A stretch of DNA of 64,000 bases from Burkholderia sp. WAC0059. Lineage in GTDB: Bacteria; Pseudomonadota; Gammaproteobacteria; Burkholderiales; Burkholderiaceae. Within the stretch, counting starts at the first letter, position 1; every line of letters starts with the position of its first letter. Shown piece by piece: positions 21,128 to 29,658 of the stretch. The stretch spans positions 124,001 to 188,000 of the forward strand of contig NZ_PNEO01000006.1 in the NCBI RefSeq assembly GCF_002870125.1. The letters run 5' to 3'. The notes under the pieces were generated by a model. It saw only the letters and a program-made list of their open reading frames with translations, had not been told where the DNA came from and ran no database searches. Position numbers and translations under genes: made by a program.

Positions 21128-22089
21128 AGTTCGTTCGCACGTGCGTCGCGGCGGCAGTCGCGGCCTCCGGGGTTCATGCAGCGGTGGCGGCGCCCCAGCC
21201 CGTCGTCGTCTATCAGGCCTTCCAGTCGATCCAGTATCTGCCGCTCTACGTCGCCATCGACAAGGGCCTCTTCGCGAAGAACGGCCTCGCCGTGCAGAAG
21301 ATGACGGCCAACAGCGGCGCGGCCGGCGTGGCGGCCGTGATCGGCGGCCACGCGGACTTCTCGCTGCAGGACCCGATGACGGCCGCGCTCGCCGACCTCA
21401 AGGGCGCGACGGTCGTCAACGTGGCCGAAGTGGTGGCCGGCGTGCCGGTCTGGGTCATCGCGCCGCCGGGTTCGTCGCTCAAGAAGGCGTCCGACCTCGT
21501 GGGCAAGAGCGTGTCCACGGCGCTGCCGCCGACGACGAGCACCTATCTGCTGCAACGGCTCGTCAAGGACGAAAAGCTCGCCAACGTGAAGGTCAGCACC
21601 GTGCAGATCGGCACGGAACTCGCGCCCGTCGACGCCGGCCGCGCCGACGCTGCGTGCGTCTACGAGCCCCAGGCCGACACCGGCATCTCGCAGGGCTATC
21701 ACATCGTCTACGCGTTCCCGCGTGCCTATCCGGGCGGCTATGCGTTCTCGACCATCGACACGCTCGCCTCGACGATCAAGACGAAACCGCAGATGGTCGC
21801 GGCCTTCGTGAAGTCGATGGGCGAGGCCGAGGCGCTGATCCAGCAGTCGCCCGACACGGCCAAGGCCGTCGCGCGCGCCGAGTTCCCGTCGCTGAACGCG
21901 ACGGTGGTGAACAACGCCGTGCAGCGCATGATCGACCAGAAGATCTACGCGACGACGCCGGGCATCTCGCAGCAGGCCTACAGCAACGCGCTGGACCTGC
22001 AGCAGGACATCGGCAACATCAAGCCGGGCAGCGTGACCTACGCGAGCGCCGTGGACAACTCGTTCGCGGCGGCGGTCTCGCACCCGTAA
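21109..22089 (+). CDS. ABC transporter substrate-binding protein (SsuA/THI5-like)
   Basis: The 326-residue protein has a signal peptide (cleavage near residue 28, after AAVA) and the NMT1/SsuA-like fold. Lobe 1 starts with YQAFQSIQYLPLYVAIDKGL and continues with GGHADFSLQDPMTAALA; later come KKASDLVGKSVSTALPPTTS and ADAACVYEPQADTG. The family binds sulfonates, nitrate-like anions, thiamine pyrimidine precursors or other small heterocycles. With two amidases in the same operon an amide- or ureide-type compound is plausible, but the ligand is unknown. Confidence 0.87.
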   Translation: MENKTVKFVRTCVAAAVAASGVHAAVAAPQPVVVYQAFQSIQYLPLYVAIDKGLFAKNGLAVQKMTANSGAAGVAAVIGGHADFSLQDPMTAALADLKGATVVNVAEVVAGVPVWVIAPPGSSLKKASDLVGKSVSTALPPTTSTYLLQRLVKDEKLANVKVSTVQIGTELAPVDAGRADAACVYEPQADTGISQGYHIVYAFPRAYPGGYAFSTIDTLASTIKTKPQMVAAFVKSMGEAEALIQQSPDTAKAVARAEFPSLNATVVNNAVQRMIDQKIYATTPGISQQAYSNALDLQQDIGNIKPGSVTYASAVDNSFAAAVSHP

Positions 22090-22190
22090 AGCGCGGACCG
22101 GCCGCGGCGCGCCGGACAGCCGGGCGCCGCGGCAAGCGACTGGCGCCGCGCATGGCGCGTTATCGACCGACACAGCAACCGAACCATTTC

Positions 22191-23531
22191 ATGACGAGTA
22201 ACGAAAGACCCTCCCTGCTGGCCGGCCTCGTGGCGGACCGGGGCGACGTCGAGGCCGCGCGCGCGCGGCTCGCCGCCGCGACGGCCCGCGCCGACGAGCT
22301 GGAGCCCTGGCTGCATGCGTTCACCTGGCGGCCGTCGTCCTACGACGTCGGCGCGGCGGCCGGCGGACCGCTTGCCGGCCTGCCCGTCGGCGTGAAGGAC
22401 CTGATCGACACGCGCGACATGCCGACGGCTTACGGCTCGCCGATCTATCGCGACCATCGGCCCTCGGCCGACGCGCGCATCGTCGAGCTGATCCGCCAGT
22501 CCGGCGGCACGGTGTTCGGCAAGACGGTGACGACCGAATTCGCCTGGCGCGAGCCGGGCCCGACCGTCAATCCGTGGAATAAACAATACACGCCGGGCGG
22601 CTCGTCGAGCGGCTCGGCCGCCGCCGTCGCCGCCGGCATCGTGCCGCTCGCGATCGGCACGCAGACGGTCGGCTCGGTGATCCGGCCGGCCGCGTACTGC
22701 GGCGTGGTCGGCTACAAGCCGAGCTTCGGCCGCGTGCCGCGCGACGGCGTGCATCCGCTTTCGGCCTCGCTCGACCACGTCGGGTTTTTCGCGCAGACGG
22801 TGGAGGGCGCGGCGCTCGCCCATGCGCTCTTCGTCGAGGGCCGGCCCGAGGCGCTGGCGAGCACCGACGCCTGGGCCGCCGCGTTTCCGGCCTGGCAACC
22901 GGGTCGGCTCGGCGTGCTGCGCACGCCGTTCTGGGCGCGCGTGCAGCCGGCGCAGAAAGCGAACTTCGACGCGTCGCTCGAACGCCTGCGCGCGGCCGGC
23001 GCGACGCTCGTCGAACTCGAATTCGGCGCCGACATGCAGGAGATGGTCGATGCGGTGCAGATCATCGCGCGCGTCGAAGCGTTGCGCGCGATCGGTCCGC
23101 TCGCGCAGCGGCATCCCGAACTCGTCAGCGCCCACATGCACACGCTGATCGAAGCGGGCGCGGCCGTGCCCGCGGCGCAGTACGAGGCCGCGCTCGCCTT
23201 GCAGGCGCGCTTGCGCGGCGAATCGAAGGCGCTGCTCGCCGGTTGCGACGCGTTCGTGACGCCGTCCGCGCCTGGCGAGCCGCCGGCCGGCATCGACGAC
23301 ACCGGCGACGCGACGTTCTGCGCGCCGTGGAGCCTGACGGGCAGCCCCGCCGTGACGGTGCCGTCCGGCCGCTCGGAGAACCACCTGCCGTTCGGCTTCC
23401 AGGTCGTGGGGGCGTTCGGCGAGGATCGGCACACGCTGCAGGTCGCGGCCTGGGTGGAGGGCGCGTTGCGTCCGCAATGGCCCCTCGCGCAGGTGACGAA
23501 CGGCGAGGTCGGGCGGACCGTGCCCGTCTGA
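22191..23531 (+). CDS. Amidase signature family hydrolase
   Basis: The 446-residue enzyme has the Ser-cisSer-Lys amidase triad: Lys69 in LPVGVKDLID, cis-Ser in the GGSSSGS loop (136-142), and the likely nucleophile Ser162 in TQTVGSVIRPA. Note the nucleophile motif departs from the usual DTGGSIRIP: Asp and the first Gly are replaced by Gln and Val. The C-terminal half (ALLAGCDAFVTPSAPGEPP, SLTGSPAVTVPSG) is typical. It hydrolyses an amide to acid and ammonia; substrate unknown. ATG 22191 is chosen although no strong ribosome site is seen; an in-frame ATG at 22152 is an alternative. It follows the ABC genes. Confidence 0.87.
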   Translation: MTSNERPSLLAGLVADRGDVEAARARLAAATARADELEPWLHAFTWRPSSYDVGAAAGGPLAGLPVGVKDLIDTRDMPTAYGSPIYRDHRPSADARIVELIRQSGGTVFGKTVTTEFAWREPGPTVNPWNKQYTPGGSSSGSAAAVAAGIVPLAIGTQTVGSVIRPAAYCGVVGYKPSFGRVPRDGVHPLSASLDHVGFFAQTVEGAALAHALFVEGRPEALASTDAWAAAFPAWQPGRLGVLRTPFWARVQPAQKANFDASLERLRAAGATLVELEFGADMQEMVDAVQIIARVEALRAIGPLAQRHPELVSAHMHTLIEAGAAVPAAQYEAALALQARLRGESKALLAGCDAFVTPSAPGEPPAGIDDTGDATFCAPWSLTGSPAVTVPSGRSENHLPFGFQVVGAFGEDRHTLQVAAWVEGALRPQWPLAQVTNGEVGRTVPV

Positions 23532-23634
23532 TGGCGAGGGCAACCGCGCCGGCCGGGCGGCGGGCGGTCGCGCCCCGTCGGGCACGATCGGGCGCTGGCC
23601 GGCCGGCGCGGAGAGAGGCGAGGAGAGGAGACAA

Positions 23635-24315
23635 ATGAGCAAACCGTTTCGAACGATTCAGGAGTATGTCCTCGGCACGCTGAGAGCCGAGATTCTGGGC
23701 GGGACGTATCCGGCCAATACGCGGCTGCGCCAGGAGGAGGTCGCGAAGCGTCTGAACGTGAGCACGACGCCCGTGCGCGAGGCGTTCCGCGATCTGCGCG
23801 CGGAGGGGCTCGTGTCGATCGACCCGAACCGCGGCGTCGTCACGCGCGGGCTGACGGCCGAGGACGTCAGCGAAATCTACGAGCTGCGCATGGTGCTCGA
23901 GCCGCTGCTCGCGCAGCGGGCCTGCCGGCAGGCGAGCCCCGCCGATCTCGACGCGGCCGGCGCCTGCCACGAGACCATGAGCGCGACGCCTTCGTCGGAG
24001 CGCTGGGCCCAGCTCAACGTGGAGTTCCATAGCCATCTGATGGCCAGCCAGGCGAAGACGCGTCTGTTCGAGCTCGTCGAAGGCCTCTCGAACGTCGCGC
24101 GTCCCTACGTGTCGCTGTCGATGCACATCCAGCAGGACCTCATGGAGAGCAACAACCACGAGCACGCCGAGCTGCTCGACGCCTATCGCGCGGGCAACGC
24201 CGACGTCGTCGCCGAGCAGACCCGCATCCACCTCGAGAACACGCGCAACGCGATCGTCGCCTGCGTCGTCCAGTGGGCGCCGCCGGTGTCCGAGACGGCC
24301 GCGGCCGCCGTTTGA
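23635..24315 (+). CDS. GntR family transcriptional regulator (FCD domain)
   Basis: The 226-residue regulator has an N-terminal winged helix (about residues 5-70), with the recognition region RLRQEEVAKRLNVSTTPVREAFRDL and the wing GLVSIDPNRGVVTRG. An all-alpha FCD effector domain follows (about 77-215), with Asp/His metal-ligand candidates in LNVEFHSHL and NHEHAELLDAY. This is the FadR/FCD subfamily that senses organic acids or amino acids. A strong GAGGAGAGGAGA site precedes ATG 23635. It sits between the two amidase genes and probably controls the whole importer-amidase cluster. Confidence 0.92.
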   Translation: MSKPFRTIQEYVLGTLRAEILGGTYPANTRLRQEEVAKRLNVSTTPVREAFRDLRAEGLVSIDPNRGVVTRGLTAEDVSEIYELRMVLEPLLAQRACRQASPADLDAAGACHETMSATPSSERWAQLNVEFHSHLMASQAKTRLFELVEGLSNVARPYVSLSMHIQQDLMESNNHEHAELLDAYRAGNADVVAEQTRIHLENTRNAIVACVVQWAPPVSETAAAAV

Positions 24316-24342
24316 GCATTTTTCAGCTTTCAGGGAACACGT

Positions 24343-25833
24343 ATGGACACATCGCTGGTTTCGCTTTCGGCCGTGACGGCCCGGCAACTGATCGGGCGGC
24401 GCGAGCTGTCTCCCGTCGAACTGCTCGACGCCTGCATCGCGCGGATCGAGGCGATCAATCCCGCCGTCAACGCGATCGCGGGCACCTGCTTCGAGCGCGC
24501 GCGCGACGAGGCGCGCCGCGCGGAAGCCGCCGTCGTGCGCGGCGAGCCGCTCGGCCTGCTGCACGGCCTGCCGCTCGGCGTGAAGGATCTCGAGGAAACC
24601 GCGGGTCTTCTGACCACCTACGGCTCGGCGCTCTTTCGCGACAACGTGCCGGCGCGCGACAACGCCATGGTGGCGAGACTGCGCGCCGCGGGCGCCATCG
24701 TGACGGCCAAGACCAACACGCCCGAGATGGGCGCGGGCGCGAACACGCGCAACGCGGTCTGGGGCGCGACGGGCAATCCGTTCAATCCGCTCCTGAACGC
24801 GGGCGGCTCCTCGGGCGGCTCGGCCGTCGCGCTCGCCACCGACATGCTGCCCGTCTGCACGGGCTCCGACACGGGCGGTTCGCTGCGCATTCCGGCCGCG
24901 CTGTGCGGCGTGGTCGGGTTCCGGCCGTCGCCGGGCCTCGTGCCGGGCGATCGCAAGCAGCTCGGCTGGACGCCGATCTCGGTGAGCGGCCCGATGGGGC
25001 GCGACGTGGCCGACACGCGGCTGCAACTGGCGGCCCAGGCGGGCCTGCACCCGAGCGATCCGCTCGGTTACGCGGTGGACGCGCCGGCCTTCGCCGACGC
25101 GCAGCCCGTCGACGTGCGCACGCTGCGCATCGGCTTTACCGAGGACTTCGGCGTCTGCGCGGTCGACGACGCGACGCGCGCGACCTTCCGCGCGAAGATG
25201 GCCGCGCTCGCGCCCTACGTCGCGCTTTGCGAGCCGGTCGAGCTCGACATGGGCGAGGCCGACCGCTGCTTCGACGTGATCCGCGCACAGAACTTCCTCG
25301 CGAGCATGCGCGAGACCTACGAGCGCGACCCGTCGCTGCTCGGCCCGAACACGCGCGCCAACTACGAGATGGGGCAGAAGATGTCGCTCGTCGACGCCGT
25401 CTGGGCCCATGCCGAGCAGACGAAGCTGTTCCGCCGCTTCCAGGCGAAGTTCGACGAGTACGACCTGATCGTCTCGCCGACCTCGTCGATCTCGCCGTTC
25501 CCGTGGTCGCAGTGGCACCTGGCCGAGGTCAACGGCCGTCCGCTCGACAACTACTACCGCTGGCTCGGGCTCACCTACGTCGTCACGCTGCTGACGAACC
25601 CGGCGCTTTCGCTGCCGTGCGGCGTCGATCACGCCGGCATGCCGTTCGGCCTCCAGCTCGTCGGCCCGTTCCGCGGCGACGCGCGCGTGCTCGACGTCGC
25701 GCAGGCGCTCGAAGCCGCGCTGCGCGACGACCCGGCGCTGAGCCGTCCGCTGCCGGACTTGTCGCGCCTCGCCGCGCCGGTCGCCGAACTCAAGTCGATC
25801 GTCACCGACCCTCCCGTGCTGCAGGGCGCCTGA
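24343..25833 (+). CDS. Amidase signature family hydrolase
   Basis: The 496-residue amidase has Lys81 in LPLGVKDLEE, the GGSSGGS loop at 154-160 and the nucleophile Ser180 in the canonical GSDTGGSLRIPA. Later blocks include FDEYDLIVSPTSSISPFPWS and TNPALSLPCGVDHAGMPFGL. It is a standard amide hydrolase, distinct in sequence from the amidase at 22191-23531, so the operon may release two amide bonds of one compound or act on a range of amides. ATG 24343 lies 27 bases after the GntR stop. A terminator-like structure follows before recC. Confidence 0.9.
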   Translation: MDTSLVSLSAVTARQLIGRRELSPVELLDACIARIEAINPAVNAIAGTCFERARDEARRAEAAVVRGEPLGLLHGLPLGVKDLEETAGLLTTYGSALFRDNVPARDNAMVARLRAAGAIVTAKTNTPEMGAGANTRNAVWGATGNPFNPLLNAGGSSGGSAVALATDMLPVCTGSDTGGSLRIPAALCGVVGFRPSPGLVPGDRKQLGWTPISVSGPMGRDVADTRLQLAAQAGLHPSDPLGYAVDAPAFADAQPVDVRTLRIGFTEDFGVCAVDDATRATFRAKMAALAPYVALCEPVELDMGEADRCFDVIRAQNFLASMRETYERDPSLLGPNTRANYEMGQKMSLVDAVWAHAEQTKLFRRFQAKFDEYDLIVSPTSSISPFPWSQWHLAEVNGRPLDNYYRWLGLTYVVTLLTNPALSLPCGVDHAGMPFGLQLVGPFRGDARVLDVAQALEAALRDDPALSRPLPDLSRLAAPVAELKSIVTDPPVLQGA

Positions 25834-25885
25834 AGCGGCGCGCGCCCCGTATACTTGTCGGGCGGAACGCGCGTTCCGCCTGCGT

Positions 25886-25939
25886 GGCCCGCACGGACGT
25901 AGCCCAGGCTACCGCCCGTGCGGGCCGCGCGCGCTTTTT
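25886..25939 (+). terminator. Nested hairpin terminator between amidase and recC
   Basis: An 11-bp stem GGCCCGCACGG (25886-25896) with CCGTGCGGGCC (25916-25926) encloses a smaller GTAGC/GCTAC hairpin (25899-25903, 25908-25912). Five T residues follow at 25935-25939. A separate 8-bp hairpin GGCGGAAC/GTTCCGCC precedes it at 25861-25880. The structure separates the amidase operon from recC, 32 bases before the recC start, so it may also act as a recC leader structure. Confidence 0.6.
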
Positions 25940-25971
25940 CTTCGACGGTATCGACGGAGCCTCGCCTGACC

Positions 25972-28900
25972 ATGGACGCCCTTTCCGCGGGACTGATGCT
26001 GATTCACGGCAACCGGCCGGAGCGGTTGCGCGACCTCGTGGTCGAGTGGATCCGGCAGCATCCGCTCGCGCCGCTGGAAAAGGAGGTCATGCTCGTCCAG
26101 AGCAACGGCATCGCGCAGTGGCTCAAGCTCACGTTCGCCGCCGACGAGGCCGACGGCGGCTGCGGCATCTGCGCGGCCTTCGAGATGTCGCTGCCCGCGC
26201 GCTTCCTGTGGCAGGCCTATCGCGCGGTGCTCGGCGCCGAGGCGGTGCCGGCCGTCTCGCCGTTCGACAAGTCGCGCCTCGTCTGGCGGCTGACGCGGCT
26301 CTTGTCCGAACTGCTCGATCGGCCCGGCTACGCGCCGCTCCAGCGTTTCATGGCCGAGGACGACGACGAGCGCAAGCGCTTCCAGCTCGCGGAGCAGGTG
26401 GCCGATTTATTCGACCAGTACCAGGTGTATCGCGCGGACTGGCTCGCGGCCTGGGCCGCGGGCGAGGACGTGCTGATCGACGCGCGCGAGCGGCGTCCGC
26501 CTCTGCCCGACGAGCAGCGCTGGCAAGCCGCGCTCTGGCGCGCGCTGCTCGACGACGTCGGCGGGGGCCGGGCCGACGCGGCCGGCGGCGGCCCGTCGAA
26601 GGCCGGCCGCGCGGCCGTGCACGAGGCGTTCATGCGGGCCGCCGTCGCGTGGCCCGACGAGGCCGCGCCGCCGCCGGGCCTGCCGCGCCGGATCGTCGTG
26701 TTCGGCATCTCGAGCCTGCCGCGGCAGTCGGTGGAGGTGCTGGCCGCGCTCGCGCGCTGGACCCAGGTGCTGATGTGCGTACACAACCCGTGCGCCTACT
26801 ACTGGGGCGACATCGTCGCCGACCAGGACCTGCTGCGCGCGGACCGCTCGCGTCAGCATCGGCGCGAAGGCGCGCCCCCGGTGCTCGACCACACGCAGCT
26901 CCATCTGCACGCGCACCCGCTGCTCGCGGCCTGGGGCAAGCAGGGGCGCGACTTCGTCGGCCTGCTCGACGAGTACGACAACGACGAGGCGCGCGCGCGC
27001 TACGCGCCGCACTTCGCGGGCATCGGCCAGCGCATCGATCTGTTCGAGGACGGCGAGACGGGTACGCTGCTCCAGCAGTTGCAGGACGACATCCGCGACC
27101 TGCGCCCGCTTGCGGAAACGCGCGCGCGCTGGCCCGGGCTCGAGGCGCGGCGCGATGCGTCGATCCGCTTCCACGTCGCGCACAGCGCGCAGCGCGAGGT
27201 CGAGATCCTGCACGACCAGTTGCTCGCCGCGTTCGACGCCGACCCGACGCTGCGTCCGCGCGACGTCATCGTGATGGTGCCCGACGTCGAGGTCTACGCG
27301 CCGCACATCCAGGCCGTGTTCGGTCTCTTCGACGCGAAGGATGCGCGCTACATCCGGTTCAATCTCGCCGACCGCGGCCAGCGCGATTTCGATCCGCTCA
27401 TCGGCGCGCTCGAAACGCTGCTCGCGCTGCCGCAGTCGCGGCTCGCCGCGAGCGACGTGCTCGATCTGCTCGAAGTGCCGGCGCTGCGCGCGCGCTTCGG
27501 CATCGACGCCGAAGACGTGCCGAAGCTGCGCGGCTGGATCGAAGGCGCGAACATCCGCTGGGGGCTGCACGCCGAGCAGCGCGCGAGCCTGAACCTGCCC
27601 GGGGCCGGCGCGGGCAATGCGCCCAATAGCTGGCGCTTCGGCCTGCGCCGGATGCTGCTCGGCTACGCGAGCGGCGAGGGCGCGCACGCATGGCACGACA
27701 TCGAGCCGTACGCGGAGATCGGCGGGCTCGACGCAGCGCTGCTCGGGCCGCTCATGCGTCTCGTCGAGGCGCTCGACGAGACTTGGCGCACGCTGCGCAC
27801 GCCGGCCACCGTCGAGGACTGGTGCACGCGGTTGCGGGCGCTCAAGGACACCTTCTTCGCCGCGACCGACGGCGACGACGCCTACACGCTCGAGCGGCTC
27901 GACAGCACGCTGCAGGCCTGGCGCGATGCCTGCGAGGAGGCCGCGTTCGAGGGCGAGCTGCCGCTGTCGATCGTCGGCGACTACTGGCTCTCGCAGTTCG
28001 GCGCCGGCGGTCTCTCGCAGGGCTTCTTCGCGGGCGCCGTGACGTTCGCGACGCTGATGCCGATGCGCGCGATTCCGTTTCGCCGCGTCTGCCTGCTCGG
28101 CATGAACGACGGCGATTATCCGCGCACCCGCACGCCGCCGGACTTCGACCTGATGCGCCGCGACTATCGCCCCGGCGACCGCTCGCGCCGCGAGGACGAC
28201 CGCTATCTTTTTCTCGAGGCGCTGCTTTCGGCGCGCGAGCATCTGCACGTGTCGTGGGTCGGGCGCAGCGTCAACGACAACACGCCGCGTCCGGCGTCGG
28301 TGCTCGTCGGCCAGTTGCGCGACCATCTGAAGGCCGGCTGGCGGCTGGCGGGGGCCGATGCGGATGCGCCGCCCGAGGCGCTGCTCGACGCGCTGACGGT
28401 CGAGCACCCGCTGCAGCCGTTCAGCGTCGACTATTTCCCGGCGCCCGGGCAGGATTCGGCGCTCTTCACCTACGCGAGCGAATGGGCGCCGCCCGTGCAT
28501 GCCGATGCGCCGGGTGTTGCTGCCGATACGGCCGATACGACCGATGTGGCCGATGCGGCCCGCGTCGCCGGCGCGGGCCCCAACCTCGCGCTGCCGCCGC
28601 TGGTGCGCGAGGAGCCGCTTTCGGTGGGCGAGCTCGCGGAGTTTCTGCGCGATCCCGTCAGGAGTTTCTTCCGTCAGCGGCTGCGCGTGGCGTTCGATGC
28701 CGCCGACGCCGCGAGCGAGGACCACGAGCCGTTCGACGTCGACGCGCTCGACGCCTGGCGGTTGCAGGACGCGCTGATCCGCGCGCAGGCCGAGGCGCTC
28801 GCGCGCGGCGATGAGGACCTGATGCCGGCCGCGCTGGATTGCCTCGACCGTCTGCGGCGCAGCGGCGAGCTGGCCGGGGGCGGCTTCGGCGAGGTGATCG

Positions 28901-29658
28901 GCGCGCAACTGCTCGAACCGATGCCGGGGCTCTTCGAACGCTATCGCGCGGCGCTCGCGCGCTGGCCGGCAGTATTGGACGAGCCGTGCGCGCTGCACGA
29001 GGCGGCCGCCGAAGGGTTGCCGGCGATCGAGGACTGGATCGACGGCCTGCGCAGCGCGCCCGACGGCGCGCGCGCGCGCGTCGCGCTCGATGCGGGCACG
29101 CTCGTCAAGGACAATCGCTATCGCAGCGAACGGCTCGTCGCGCATTGGGTCGGGCATCTGGCCGCGCAGCTCGCGGCCGGCCCCGTGACGACGGTCGTCG
29201 TCAGCAAGATCGGCGACGTCGAGTTCGCGCCCGTCGCCGAAGACGAGGCGCGCGAGGTGCTGCTCGGCTTGCGGCGCCGCTGGGAGGCGGGCATGCGCCG
29301 GCCGCTGCCGCTCGCCGTGAAGACGGCCTTCGCCTGGCTGCGCAAGCGGGCCGACGTCCGGGACGAGGGGGACGAAGGCGACAAGGGCGACGAGGGCCGG
29401 GAAGCGCCGGCCGCCTCGCTCCAGCAGGCGCGGGACGTCGCCCGCCTCGTCTACGAGGGCGCGCCGCGCCAGGCGGGCGAGCGCGACACCAACGTCTTCC
29501 TGCGCCGCGCCTGGCCTGACTTCGAGGCGCTGAGCGCGAGCGGCGAGTTCGACGCGCTCGCGCGCGAATTGCTGCTGCCACTTCATCGCGCGATTCCCGT
29601 CGCGTCGAAATCCCGCGGCGGCGCGAAACCTGCCGCCGACGCCGGAGACGCCTCATGA
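25972..29658 (+). CDS. recC: Exodeoxyribonuclease V gamma subunit RecC
   Basis: The 1228-residue protein is RecC, the Chi-recognition subunit of the RecBCD helicase-nuclease that repairs double-strand breaks. The N-terminus matches the family: LMLIHGNRPERLRDL and VMLVQSNGIAQWLKL, a degenerate helicase fold, then FLWQAYRAVLG. The middle block VTFATLMPMRAIPFRRVCLLGMNDGDYPR is also characteristic. It is about 100 residues longer than E. coli RecC, partly through two repeat-rich linkers, VAADTADTTDVADAARV and DEGDEGDKGDEG, encoded by 9-bp tandem repeats at 28522-28557 and 29362-29397. Its stop overlaps the recB start (ATGA). Confidence 0.95.
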   Translation: MDALSAGLMLIHGNRPERLRDLVVEWIRQHPLAPLEKEVMLVQSNGIAQWLKLTFAADEADGGCGICAAFEMSLPARFLWQAYRAVLGAEAVPAVSPFDKSRLVWRLTRLLSELLDRPGYAPLQRFMAEDDDERKRFQLAEQVADLFDQYQVYRADWLAAWAAGEDVLIDARERRPPLPDEQRWQAALWRALLDDVGGGRADAAGGGPSKAGRAAVHEAFMRAAVAWPDEAAPPPGLPRRIVVFGISSLPRQSVEVLAALARWTQVLMCVHNPCAYYWGDIVADQDLLRADRSRQHRREGAPPVLDHTQLHLHAHPLLAAWGKQGRDFVGLLDEYDNDEARARYAPHFAGIGQRIDLFEDGETGTLLQQLQDDIRDLRPLAETRARWPGLEARRDASIRFHVAHSAQREVEILHDQLLAAFDADPTLRPRDVIVMVPDVEVYAPHIQAVFGLFDAKDARYIRFNLADRGQRDFDPLIGALETLLALPQSRLAASDVLDLLEVPALRARFGIDAEDVPKLRGWIEGANIRWGLHAEQRASLNLPGAGAGNAPNSWRFGLRRMLLGYASGEGAHAWHDIEPYAEIGGLDAALLGPLMRLVEALDETWRTLRTPATVEDWCTRLRALKDTFFAATDGDDAYTLERLDSTLQAWRDACEEAAFEGELPLSIVGDYWLSQFGAGGLSQGFFAGAVTFATLMPMRAIPFRRVCLLGMNDGDYPRTRTPPDFDLMRRDYRPGDRSRREDDRYLFLEALLSAREHLHVSWVGRSVNDNTPRPASVLVGQLRDHLKAGWRLAGADADAPPEALLDALTVEHPLQPFSVDYFPAPGQDSALFTYASEWAPPVHADAPGVAADTADTTDVADAARVAGAGPNLALPPLVREEPLSVGELAEFLRDPVRSFFRQRLRVAFDAADAASEDHEPFDVDALDAWRLQDALIRAQAEALARGDEDLMPAALDCLDRLRRSGELAGGGFGEVIGAQLLEPMPGLFERYRAALARWPAVLDEPCALHEAAAEGLPAIEDWIDGLRSAPDGARARVALDAGTLVKDNRYRSERLVAHWVGHLAAQLAAGPVTTVVVSKIGDVEFAPVAEDEAREVLLGLRRRWEAGMRRPLPLAVKTAFAWLRKRADVRDEGDEGDKGDEGREAPAASLQQARDVARLVYEGAPRQAGERDTNVFLRRAWPDFEALSASGEFDALARELLLPLHRAIPVASKSRGGAKPAADAGDAS
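28522..28557 (+). repeat. 9-bp tandem repeat in recC
   Basis: Four 9-bp units in phase with codons: GCCGATACG, GCCGATACG, ACCGATGTG, GCCGATGCG. They encode an Ala/Thr/Asp-rich linker in RecC. The unit GCCGATACG recurs in the feoB repeat on the other strand. Confidence 0.85.
29362..29397 (+). repeat. 9-bp tandem repeat in recC near the C-terminus
   Basis: Four 9-bp units: GACGAGGGG, GACGAAGGC, GACAAGGGC, GACGAGGGC. They encode Asp-Glu/Lys-Gly triplets forming a charged linker. Confidence 0.85.

Noticed and set aside
24273..27629. A 1118-codon open frame overlapping the second amidase and recC
   Set aside because: Arg/Ala/Gly-rich out-of-phase reading of two recognisable genes; no domain signs.
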